Part shown: positions 1-7,023 of the stretch, in pieces | Numbering within the stretch: position 1 is the first letter of the stretch | Layout of the letters: each line of letters starts with the position of its first letter | Assembly (NCBI RefSeq): GCF_903645325.1 | Contig: NZ_CAHJXQ010000005.1 | Span: forward strand, 98,089-162,088 | Source: Microbacterium tenebrionis | GTDB lineage: Bacteria > Actinomycetota > Actinomycetes > Actinomycetales > Microbacteriaceae | Direction of reading: 5' to 3' | Length of the DNA: 64,000 nt | Made by a program: the position numbers and the translations under genes | The notes under the pieces: generated by a model | What the model was told of the DNA's origin: nothing | What the model saw: the letters and a program-made list of their open reading frames with translations, nothing else | The model's database searches: none

Positions 1-1
1 G

Positions 2-307
2 CTCCGCTACCGGGTGGACTTCGCACCGATGGGCGGAAGGCGCCGCGCGGATATCGTGTTCACGCGGTGGCGAGTCGCAGTGTTCGTCGACGGATGCTTC
101 TGGCACGGGTGCCCCCTTCACGCGACCCACCCCAAGCGCAATAGCGACTACTGGTTGCCCAAGCTCCAACGAAACATCGACCGCGATCGGGAAACCGACG
201 AACAGCTGAGATCCTCTGGGTGGATCGTCGTCCGGTGCTGGGAGCACGAGGCTCCGGTCGAAGTCGCGAAGCGAATCGAGCACCTCATCCGCCGGTTACG
301 TACGTAG
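2..307 (+). CDS. vsr: Very short patch repair (Vsr) endonuclease, 5'-truncated by window edge
   Basis: C-terminal part of a Vsr-type endonuclease, which nicks beside T:G mismatches produced by deamination of 5-methylcytosine. The reading frame is open from the first base of the window, so the start lies upstream. Visible family features are ADIVF (metal-binding Asp), VFVDGCFWHGCP (core strand plus Cys/His structural zinc site), a KxxRNIDRDRETD helix and the closing VRCWEHE strand. Full Vsr proteins are about 130-155 aa; about 100 are seen here. Vsr genes normally sit beside a cytosine-C5 methyltransferase, which would be just outside the window to the left. The family is clear; the substrate motif is unknown. 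Confidence 0.9.
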   Translation, partial: LRYRVDFAPMGGRRRADIVFTRWRVAVFVDGCFWHGCPLHATHPKRNSDYWLPKLQRNIDRDRETDEQLRSSGWIVVRCWEHEAPVEVAKRIEHLIRRLRT

Positions 308-371
308 GTTGCCAGCACGGACGGCGAGATCCTCGTTGCGACGAGACTTCAGTTCCTCATTGCCCCCTCGC

Positions 372-377
372 TAGGTT
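372..377 (+). promoter_or_regulatory. Leaderless -10 element TAGGTT
   Basis: TAGGTT is followed by exactly six bases and then the ATG at 384. This is the TANNNT-N6-start spacing of leaderless actinobacterial genes. No good -35 hexamer is visible. Confidence 0.5.
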
Positions 378-383
378 GAAGTC

Positions 384-620
384 ATGGCCCGCATACGAGA
401 GTTCATCCAAGGCGACCGTGAAGTCAAGCCACCGCAGTCCGAGGTCGATGCGTACGTGCAAGAGGTCCGCGATGCAGAGGGGAACCTCTTCGTCTACCTC
501 TATAACTACAGACAAGGCGGACCTCGCCCGGGTGACAGCCCGACGCAAAGCATCCATTTCGACGCGAGGGCGGTACGCGAGTTCAAGAAGCTCCTCGAAG
601 ACGCGTTCGGCCCGCTGTAG
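384..620 (+). CDS. Small hypothetical protein
   Basis: A 78-aa soluble, charged protein with no motif I recognise; no signal peptide or membrane segment. It begins MARIREFIQGDREV and holds a short aromatic strand (LFVYLYNY) in the middle, ending in an amphipathic helix. The start is supported by a leaderless -10 (TAGGTT) six bases upstream. It lies 7 bases before the MazG-like gene, so it may be the first gene of a three-gene operon with the MazG-like protein and the GIY-YIG/DUF2075 helicase. Its role could be accessory or inhibitory to these; that is inference from position only. Confidence 0.6.
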   Translation: MARIREFIQGDREVKPPQSEVDAYVQEVRDAEGNLFVYLYNYRQGGPRPGDSPTQSIHFDARAVREFKKLLEDAFGPL

Positions 621-627
621 CGGTCCC

Positions 628-972
628 ATGCCAACCCCCGCAACTCTGCAAGCCCTCCGCGCCTTCGTCGAGGCCCGCGACTGGGACCAGTTCCACACCC
701 CCGAGAACCTGGCGAAGAGCATTTCGATCGAGGCTGCGGAACTCCTCGAGCTCTACCAGTGGGGCGGCACGCCTGACCAGCAGCGCGTCGAGGAGGAGCT
801 CGCCGATGTCGTCACGTACTGCATCCACCTCGCGAACAAGCTCGGCGTCGATCTCGACGACATCGTCATGCGCAAGCTTGAATCCACGGAGCAGAAGTAC
901 CCGGTCGAGCTCGCCAAGGGCCGCATGACGAAGTACACCGAGTTGCAGCCGCACAGTGAGGAAGAAGAGTGA
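628..972 (+). CDS. MazG-like nucleotide pyrophosphohydrolase
   Basis: A 114-aa all-alpha NTP pyrophosphohydrolase of the MazG/dUTPase superfamily, expected to cleave NTPs or dNTPs to the monophosphate and pyrophosphate. The metal-binding pattern EAAELLELYQW (ExxE) followed by EELADVVTYCIHLANKLG (ExxD) is intact, around residues 35-75. This is the short single-domain type, not the two-domain house-cleaning MazG. The start ATG is followed directly by MPTPATLQALRAF; it is 7 bases after the previous gene. Its stop overlaps the GTG start of the helicase gene (GTGA), which implies translational coupling. Such enzymes occur in phage-defence loci, where they alter nucleotide pools; that use here is inferred. 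Confidence 0.85.
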   Translation: MPTPATLQALRAFVEARDWDQFHTPENLAKSISIEAAELLELYQWGGTPDQQRVEEELADVVTYCIHLANKLGVDLDDIVMRKLESTEQKYPVELAKGRMTKYTELQPHSEEEE

Positions 973-2708
973 CTGGCTTCAGCATCCAGCACGTCGCCTT
1001 CGACAAGAACGCGGTCGACACCTGGGCGGCCGAGCACCCGCGCCACACGAACTGGCCCGTCGTCTACGTCATCGACCGCGCGGGCAACCGGCGCAAGCTG
1101 TATGTCGGCGAGACCACGAGCACGCAGAAGCGCATGCGCCAGCACCTCGCCGGCTCCAAGAAGAACGAGGGTCTCGACTCGATCCGCGTGGTGATCGACG
1201 AGCGCTTCAACAAGTCGGTGTGTCTCGACCTCGAGTCGCACCTCATCCGCTGGTTCCACGGCGACGGGCAGTACGAGCTCCTCAACGGCAACGACGGGCT
1301 CACCGACGCCCAGTACTACGACCGCGATCTGTACCGCGAGTCGTTCCGCGATGTGTTCGAGGCGCTGCGCGCCGAGGGACTGTTCTCGCGCAGCATCCCG
1401 CAGATCGAGAACTCCGACCTGTTCAAGCTGTCGCCGTTCAAGGCGCTCAACGACGACCAGGCCATCGCGATCACCGACATCGTCGACGGACTGCTCGAAG
1501 ACCTGCAGCATCCCGACGCCCGCTCGACCCTCGTCGTGCAGGGCGAACCGGGAACCGGCAAGACGATCATCGCGATCTTCCTCATGAAGCTGCTCGCTGA
1601 CATCCGCGACTTCCAGGATCACGACGATGTGCAGCCCGACTCGATGTTCGCGGAGTTCTTCGTCCCCGAGAACCGTGCACTCCTCGCCGATCTGCGCATG
1701 GCGCTGGTGATCCCGCAGCAGTCGCTCCGAGAGTCGGTCAAGAAGGTGTTCAAGAAGACTCCCCGTCTCGACCCGTCGATGGTGCTGACGCCATTCCAGG
1801 TCGGCGAATCGGATGCTGCGTTCGACCTCATCCTCGTCGACGAGACCCATCGGCTCGGCCAGCGCGCGAACCAGGCGTCGGGCGTGCAGAACAAGAAGTT
1901 CCGCGAGATCAATGAGTCGCTGTTCGGCGAGGATGCTGCGCACTACACCCAGCTCGACTGGATCAAGGCGCGCAGCAAGCATCAGATGCTGCTCATCGAC
2001 GGCGACCAGAGCGTGCGCCCGCACGACCTGTCGCCCGCGGTGCTCTCGCGCGAGGTTTTGGAGGCGCGCGACCTGCACCGCCACTACCGGCTCACGACCC
2101 AGATGCGCGTGCAGGCGGGTGCGGACTACGTCGAGTACGTCCGATCGCTGCTGCGCGATGAGCATCCTGCGTTGCCCTCACTGGGGAGCTACGACTTGCG
2201 CTTCTTCAATGATCTCGGTGAGATGCAGGCGGCGATCCGCGAACGGGATGCCGAGGTCGGTCTGTCGCGTCTCGTCGCGGGCTACGCGTGGGACTGGAAG
2301 TCGCGGCGTGACCCGTCGGCGTTCGACATCGAGCTCGACGGGGTACAACTGCGCTGGAACAGCACCGACAAGGACTGGATCAACTCCGCCCGCTCACTGG
2401 ACGAAGTCGGCTCGATCCACACCGTGCAGGGATACGACCTCAACTACGCCGGGGTGATCATCGGGCCGGACCTGCGCGTGTCGACGACAACCGGGCGGAT
2501 CGTCGCCAATTGGGACGCGTACCGCGACAAGAAGGGCAAGGAACGGACGGGCCACCTCGCCGAGACGTTCGACGACGAAGACCTGCTCATCTTCATCCGG
2601 AACATCTACGGGGTGCTGCTCACTCGCGGGATGCTCGGGACGTATGTGTATGTGTGCGATCCGGGGTTGCGGGAGCGGCTGCGTGCTCGACTCTCGGCCG
2701 CGATCTGA
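969..2708 (+). CDS. GIY-YIG nuclease domain fused to DUF2075 (Schlafen-like) helicase
   Basis: A 579-aa two-domain protein. Residues about 30-110 form a GIY-YIG endonuclease fold: VVYVI and LYVGET strands, a conserved Arg region (KRMRQHL) and the metal-binding Glu in LESHLIRW. Residues about 150-570 are a DUF2075 superfamily-1-like helicase/ATPase: Walker A GEPGTGKT near residue 192, Walker B ILVDETHRLG near 287, an Arg-rich LTTQMR motif and a late SIHTVQGYDLNYAGVIIG motif. The GTG start overlaps the MazG-like stop. DUF2075 modules belong to the Schlafen-type helicases, many of which act in nucleic-acid restriction. The pairing suggests a nuclease-helicase effector with nucleotide-pool control; the biological target is not known. 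Confidence 0.85.
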   Translation: MTGFSIQHVAFDKNAVDTWAAEHPRHTNWPVVYVIDRAGNRRKLYVGETTSTQKRMRQHLAGSKKNEGLDSIRVVIDERFNKSVCLDLESHLIRWFHGDGQYELLNGNDGLTDAQYYDRDLYRESFRDVFEALRAEGLFSRSIPQIENSDLFKLSPFKALNDDQAIAITDIVDGLLEDLQHPDARSTLVVQGEPGTGKTIIAIFLMKLLADIRDFQDHDDVQPDSMFAEFFVPENRALLADLRMALVIPQQSLRESVKKVFKKTPRLDPSMVLTPFQVGESDAAFDLILVDETHRLGQRANQASGVQNKKFREINESLFGEDAAHYTQLDWIKARSKHQMLLIDGDQSVRPHDLSPAVLSREVLEARDLHRHYRLTTQMRVQAGADYVEYVRSLLRDEHPALPSLGSYDLRFFNDLGEMQAAIRERDAEVGLSRLVAGYAWDWKSRRDPSAFDIELDGVQLRWNSTDKDWINSARSLDEVGSIHTVQGYDLNYAGVIIGPDLRVSTTTGRIVANWDAYRDKKGKERTGHLAETFDDEDLLIFIRNIYGVLLTRGMLGTYVYVCDPGLRERLRARLSAAI

Positions 2709-2767
2709 CTGATCGAACTCTCCACAATCGCGGGCACGCCACGGCTTCTCCACACCCACGCTTCCGA

Positions 2768-2782
2768 CGCTCCGCCGGAGCG
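2768..2782 (+). terminator. Small GC hairpin after the helicase gene
   Basis: CGCTCC and GGAGCG arms with a 3-base loop lie 60 bases after the helicase stop and before the toxin-antitoxin promoter. There is no T tract, so it is only a possible terminator. Confidence 0.3.
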
Positions 2783-2842
2783 CTCGGTGCTGCACACTGA
2801 TCACGCAGGAATACAGATCTACTACTTCTACTAGTTCCGGCG

Positions 2843-2848
2843 TATCCT
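2843..2848 (+). promoter_or_regulatory. Leaderless -10 element TATCCT of the phd-vapC operon
   Basis: TATCCT lies six bases before the GTG at 2855. The intervening GGAGAG could alternatively serve as a ribosome site for a second in-frame GTG at 2864, so two starts are possible. AT-rich sequence at about 2812-2835 may hold the antitoxin operator. Confidence 0.45.
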
Positions 2849-2854
2849 GGAGAG

Positions 2855-3118
2855 GTGGCAACCGTGACGAAGACCGAACTCAACCAGCAGACCGCGCGTG
2901 TACTGGCGAGAGTCGCCGCGGGTGAGCGCCTGACCGTCACGGATCGCGGGCGCCCGATCGCCGAGCTGACGCCGCCGGCCGCCGACGTCTGGTCGCAGCT
3001 CGTCGCGAGCGGGCAGGTCCAGTTGCCGGCGACGACCGGCGCATTGTCGCGCCCGAGTGTGAAGGCGACGAAGACGACCCGCGAGATCCTCGACGACCTC
3101 CGAGCCGATCGACTGTGA
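2855..3118 (+). CDS. Phd/YefM-family antitoxin
   Basis: An 87-aa antitoxin. The N-terminal half carries the Phd/YefM DNA-binding signature: TKTELNQQTARVLARVAAGERLTVTDRGRPIAELTPP, where a helix that holds the protein on its operator is followed by strand-forming residues. The C-terminal part, KATKTTREILDDLRADR, is the flexible toxin-binding tail. It overlaps the downstream PIN toxin by four bases (GTGA), the standard antitoxin-first order, and most likely represses its own promoter. The GTG start at 2855 fits a leaderless transcript; GTG at 2864 is the alternative and would shorten the protein by three residues. Confidence 0.88.
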   Translation: MATVTKTELNQQTARVLARVAAGERLTVTDRGRPIAELTPPAADVWSQLVASGQVQLPATTGALSRPSVKATKTTREILDDLRADRL

Positions 3119-3498
3119 TCTACCTCGACACGTCGGCCGCAGCGAAAGCGATCATCGAAGAGCCCGAGAGCGAAGCCATCCGGAAGCTCTTCGCCGATGG
3201 CACCCTGTTCGTGTCATCGAAGCTTCTGGCCGTCGAACTCCATTCCGTCGCGGACCGGCGCGTGATCGACCCGGCCGATGCCGACGACCTGCTCGATCGG
3301 GTCGCCCTCGTCACGCTCGACGCTGAGATCATGGACCGGGCGATCACGATGCACAGCGGTCTGCGGACGCTCGATGCGCTGCATCTGGCCACCGCTGTCC
3401 ACGTGGGCACCGCGATCACCGGCATCCTGACCTTCGACAATGAGCTCGCGGCCGCGGCCGAGCGCCACGGGATCCCGTCGGTCTCTCTGCCTGCCTGA
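3115..3498 (+). CDS. vapC: VapC-family PIN-domain ribonuclease toxin
   Basis: A 127-aa PIN-domain protein, expected to be an Mg-dependent RNase that cleaves tRNA or other RNA. The conserved acidic residues are present: Asp in IYLDTSA at the N terminus, Glu in KLLAVELHS, Asp in LRTLDALHLATA and Asp in ILTFDNELAAAA. Length is typical for VapC. The GTG start overlaps the antitoxin stop. Gene order and coupling make this a type II toxin-antitoxin pair. The symbol denotes the family; the substrate is not known. Confidence 0.88.
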   Translation: MIYLDTSAAAKAIIEEPESEAIRKLFADGTLFVSSKLLAVELHSVADRRVIDPADADDLLDRVALVTLDAEIMDRAITMHSGLRTLDALHLATAVHVGTAITGILTFDNELAAAAERHGIPSVSLPA

Positions 3499-3528
3499 AC
3501 GGCTAGATCATTACCAGCGGAGCGCGGC

Positions 3529-4008
3529 TTACTCCTGGGCCAGACGCACGGTCATCGTGGTGCCCAGCGCGGTCACCTCGTACGACAGTTCCCCGTCCTT
3601 GTACGTGAAGGTCTTCGTCTCGTCGCTCGAAGCCAGCAGCGCGCCGTCGGTCTTCGAGGTGTCGTTCACCGAGTCCCAGGTGAAGTCGGTAGATCCGTCC
3701 TCGGGAACCTCGACGGTCCCCGCCCAGTAGAGCGACTTCTGATCGGGAGCCACCCACTGGACCTCGATCGTGTCGCCCGTGATCGTCGCTTCCTGGAAGC
3801 TGTCGGGAGAGTTGGAGTTCGTCTGCTTCCACGTTCCGGTGAGGTCCACGGGCTCAGGCGCCGCGGCCTCCTCAGTCTGCGGTGCGTTCGCTGTGGAGTC
3901 GTTCGGCGGGCCTGCCGGTGTGCTCCCTCCACCGCATCCGACAAGGCCGGTTCCGACGAGAGAGAGGAAGACGAGAGCGGTCGCGAGCTTCAGGGGTGAC
4001 TTCGTCAT
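3529..4008 (-). CDS. Secreted lipoprotein of unknown function
   Basis: A 159-aa predicted lipoprotein. The signal peptide (MTKSPLKLATALVFLSLVG) ends in the lipobox LVGC, followed by a Gly/Ser/Pro/Ala-rich linker. The mature part begins with VDLTGTWKQTNSNSPDSFQEATITGDTIEVQW, a beta-rich domain resembling small lipocalin-like or META-like modules, but I cannot assign it. The start at 4008 is preferred to 4032 because GAAGGA lies five bases before it and it gives a compact signal peptide. It is divergent from the DUF262 gene and convergent with vapC. Confidence 0.75.
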   Translation of the reverse strand: MTKSPLKLATALVFLSLVGTGLVGCGGGSTPAGPPNDSTANAPQTEEAAAPEPVDLTGTWKQTNSNSPDSFQEATITGDTIEVQWVAPDQKSLYWAGTVEVPEDGSTDFTWDSVNDTSKTDGALLASSDETKTFTYKDGELSYEVTALGTTMTVRLAQE

Positions 4009-4076
4009 GGGGTCCTTCGAGTTCATCAGCACCGGCCATCATCGCGGTGCTCAATCGTGAAACCTAGCAGAGCATT

Positions 4077-4098
4077 CGGCGGCGCGATCGCGCCGCCG
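4077..4098. repeat. 22-bp perfect palindrome between divergent genes
   Basis: Two 11-base arms, CGGCGGCGCGA and its complement, meet without a spacer. It sits between the divergent lipoprotein and DUF262 genes, 69 bases upstream of the first and 89 upstream of the second. It could be an operator or a hairpin in either leader. Confidence 0.5.
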
Positions 4099-4187
4099 GG
4101 ACGATCGCATCCGGATCTGCTTCGTCCAGCGATACTAAGATCCGGTTAGCCCCCGTGCACGCGATCAAGGGCGGCAAGGAGTGACCA

Positions 4188-6305
4188 GTGAAGACCGACC
4201 TGACGACGCCACAGGGCATCTTCGGCATGCCGCAGCACCTGACGGTGCCGATCTATCAGCGCCCATACGTCTGGAACGAGGAAGAGCAGTGGGCTCCTCT
4301 GTGGGCCGACATCCGTCGTATCACCGAGCATCGGCTCGACAGCCCCGGAGTATCCGCGAAGCACTTCCTCGGCGCCGTCGTCACGCAGGATGCCGAGGCC
4401 GGCCCGGTCGGCGTGCAGGAGTTCCACATCGTCGACGGGCAGCAGCGCCTCACGACGCTTCAGATCGCGCTCGATGCCGCAGCTGCCGCGTTCCAGCAAC
4501 GCGATGCCTCAGCGCTCGCGGCACGGCTCACTTTTCTCACGCACAACGACGCGATGTTCGCCGGACACGATGACTCGCGCCTCAAGCTCCGCCACACCAA
4601 TCGCGACCGCGCGGCCTTCGATGAGGTGATGCTGGCCGAGCCGCCCATCGACTACGCGCACCTGGATCACGGAGACTCTCTCATCGCGCGAGCGCACGAG
4701 TACTTCACCTCGCACATCGGCGCATGGCTCGACGCCGACCCCGAGAACATCACGGCTCGCGCGGATGCCCTCGCGATGTCGTTGCAGCACTCCCTCGAAC
4801 TCGTGATCATCCGTCTCGCTCCGGATGAGGACTCGCAGGAGATCTTCGAGACCCTCAACGCCCGTGGTACTCCGCTCACGGCGGCGGATCTGATCAAGAA
4901 CTACGTCTTCCAGCGCCTGAAGGCAGAGGGCCAGGACACGATCGAGGCGTATCGCCGCTGGCCGTTCGAGACCAAGTTCTGGGAGGCAGAAGTCAGCGTG
5001 GGTCGCTTTGCGACTACGCGCAGCGCCCTGTTTCTCGGCCAATGGCTCGTCTCTCAGGTCGGCAAGGAGATCAGCCCGAGGTCGACGTTCGCGCGGTTCA
5101 AGTTCTTCACCGAGCACGAGGCCGGGCGCTCCATGTCCGCCCTTCTCGATCTCATCACCGCACAGGCCGCGACGTATCAGCAGTTGACCGAGATCGCGGC
5201 GGACTCGCACGCCGATCTCGATCGCGCCGCGCTGCACTTGTACCGCATGAGCGTCGCTCAGGTCGAGATGACCAAGCCGATCATCCTGTGGCTGACCTCA
5301 CCCGAGACCTCGTATCGTCCGACCACCGTCGCAGCTGTGATCGACGCCGTCGAGAGCTGGATCATCCGACGCCGCCTGCTTCGCCTTCAAAGCAGCGACC
5401 TCGGGCGCGTGGCGGCCGAGATGATCGCGGCGGTGCGCGGAGCGTCGGACGCCGACGTCGTGGATCGCGTGCAGCACTACCTCACCAGTCTGCAATCCGC
5501 GAGCACATACTGGCCGGGCGACGAGGAGCTCCGGTCGACGCTGCGCTCGATGCACTTCTATCGGCGGTTCTCCCAGCCGATGCAGCGCATGCTGCTGCAG
5601 GCAGTCGAGGACTGGTACCGCGGCTACACCTCGAGCGGACCGTCCAAGACCGGCATCCGGATCCATCGCGACAAGCACCAGGTCGAGCACATTCTGCCGC
5701 GCAGCTGGCGCGCCCACTGGCCGGTGATGGATGCCGCAGCCGAAGCCGAGCGCGACGATGTCGTGCACCGGCTCGGCAACCTCACCCTGCTGACCGGATC
5801 GCTGAACGCCTCCGTCTCGAACGGCGCGTGGCTCGGCAAGGACGGGAAGCGCGCTGCGCTCGAGCGCCACGATGCCTTCCTGATGAACCGGCCGATCGTC
5901 ACGTCCTCCGCGGACGGATGGGACGAGGCGTCCATCGCGCGGCGGACGGACGAACTGATCGATGCACTGCTGTCGACGTGGCCCGTTCCTGCGGGCCACG
6001 AAGGCAAGACGGTAGATCGCGTCGTGCGTTTCAGCAAGGCGACGACGTCGTACGCGAATCTGGTCGACGCGGGTCTGCTCGCGGTCGGCACCGCGCTGGT
6101 CTGCATGGATGGCCGCTGGCCAGACGCATGCGGAACGGTTCTTGCCGGCGGCCAGATGCTCTACGACGGGAAGACATACAGCTCTCCGGCAGCGGCGGCG
6201 CGGGTAGTACGCGGCGGACGCAGCGGTAACGCCTGGTACTTCTGGAAAGTCGAGGGAGGACCGTCGCTCAACGATCTGCGGGAGCAATTGCTGCAGCAGG
6301 GCTGA
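4188..6305 (+). CDS. DUF262-DUF1524-RAMA protein, GmrSD-like restriction factor
   Basis: A 705-aa fused restriction-type protein. Residues about 10-230 are DUF262 (GmrS-like, ParB/sulfiredoxin fold) with VPIYQRPYVW and the nucleotide-binding DGQQRLTTLQ near residue 82. Residues about 440-600 are DUF1524 (GmrD-like HNH nuclease) with HQVEHILPRSW near 496 and the RLGNLTLL...N signature. The last 90 residues (about 617-695) match a RAMA domain: LVDAGLLAVGT, MLYDGKTYSSPAAAARVV and NAWYFWKVE. GmrSD enzymes cut modified phage DNA in an NTP-dependent way, and RAMA domains occur in restriction proteins and are thought to sense base modification. The GTG start has AAGGAG six bases upstream. Type IV-like restriction is the likely role. 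Confidence 0.85.
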   Translation: MKTDLTTPQGIFGMPQHLTVPIYQRPYVWNEEEQWAPLWADIRRITEHRLDSPGVSAKHFLGAVVTQDAEAGPVGVQEFHIVDGQQRLTTLQIALDAAAAAFQQRDASALAARLTFLTHNDAMFAGHDDSRLKLRHTNRDRAAFDEVMLAEPPIDYAHLDHGDSLIARAHEYFTSHIGAWLDADPENITARADALAMSLQHSLELVIIRLAPDEDSQEIFETLNARGTPLTAADLIKNYVFQRLKAEGQDTIEAYRRWPFETKFWEAEVSVGRFATTRSALFLGQWLVSQVGKEISPRSTFARFKFFTEHEAGRSMSALLDLITAQAATYQQLTEIAADSHADLDRAALHLYRMSVAQVEMTKPIILWLTSPETSYRPTTVAAVIDAVESWIIRRRLLRLQSSDLGRVAAEMIAAVRGASDADVVDRVQHYLTSLQSASTYWPGDEELRSTLRSMHFYRRFSQPMQRMLLQAVEDWYRGYTSSGPSKTGIRIHRDKHQVEHILPRSWRAHWPVMDAAAEAERDDVVHRLGNLTLLTGSLNASVSNGAWLGKDGKRAALERHDAFLMNRPIVTSSADGWDEASIARRTDELIDALLSTWPVPAGHEGKTVDRVVRFSKATTSYANLVDAGLLAVGTALVCMDGRWPDACGTVLAGGQMLYDGKTYSSPAAAARVVRGGRSGNAWYFWKVEGGPSLNDLREQLLQQG

Positions 6306-6383
6306 CGCGCTGAGTCGATAACAGGCTTCTCCCGGGGTTTGCCAGATCGGCTCCCGGGCCACACCGACCTCGGGAGCCGCTGG

Positions 6384-6950
6384 TCAACGCATCCGGATCC
6401 CACGCATCAGCCCATCCACCACAGCATCCACCCGCTTCTCATCGAGCGGCCTGCCAAGCAGCGCGGCGTACGACGACATCGCGATGAACTGGTCGGCGAC
6501 GGCCGCGGCATCCACGTCCGCGCGAACCTCGCCGGCGGCCTGCGCCGCCGTCAGCCGCGCGACGATCTGCTCGATGATCGGCCCAGCGAGCTTCGCGTTG
6601 AGGGCGGCGCCAAGCTCGGCATCCGTCGCGGTCACCGCGATCAGCGCCCGCGCGACCTCGACGCTCGTCCCGTGTCCGGCCTGAACGGACATGGCCGAGA
6701 ACCAGGCGCGGAGATCCGCCGCCAGATCGTCCGTGACCGGCAGCGAAGGCATCGGCAGCGCGCCCTCGAGCAGCGCCTCCCCGAGGATCTCCGCCTTCGA
6801 CGGCCACCAGCGGTAGATCGTCTGCTTCGACACCTCGGCCTCGGCGGCGAGGCCCTCGATCGTGACGGCGGCGTACCCGTCCGCGGCGAGCGCGGCACGC
6901 ATCGCCGCCAGAACCGACTGGCGGGCTTTCTCACTGCGAGGACGAGGCAT
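6384..6950 (-). CDS. TetR-family transcriptional regulator
   Basis: A 188-aa TetR-type repressor. The N-terminal HTH is clear (VTIEGLAAEAEVSKQTIYRWWPSKAEIL, residues about 27-55), followed by an all-alpha ligand-binding domain resembling TetR_C_11 proteins. The start at 6950 is chosen because TACGCT lies exactly six bases upstream, a leaderless arrangement; an upstream in-frame ATG at 6983 has neither a ribosome site nor a -10. It is divergent from the SDR gene at 7024, with 73 bases between, so it probably controls that gene and itself. The inducer is unknown. Confidence 0.85.
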   Translation of the reverse strand: MPRPRSEKARQSVLAAMRAALAADGYAAVTIEGLAAEAEVSKQTIYRWWPSKAEILGEALLEGALPMPSLPVTDDLAADLRAWFSAMSVQAGHGTSVEVARALIAVTATDAELGAALNAKLAGPIIEQIVARLTAAQAAGEVRADVDAAAVADQFIAMSSYAALLGRPLDEKRVDAVVDGLMRGIRMR

Positions 6951-6956
6951 CCACTG

Positions 6957-6962
6957 AGCGTA
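6957..6962 (-). promoter_or_regulatory. Leaderless -10 element TACGCT of the TetR gene
   Basis: On the minus strand TACGCT is followed by six bases and the ATG at 6950. Confidence 0.5.
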
Positions 6963-7023
6963 TCGAGGCGTACACTGATCCATAACGAGACGCACCGTCG
7001 CGAAACGATCTGCAGGAGGAACC

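Noticed and set aside
753..2165. Minus-strand open frame of 470 codons opposite the helicase
   Set aside because: The plus strand carries recognisable GIY-YIG and helicase motifs with coupled start; the reverse frame has none.
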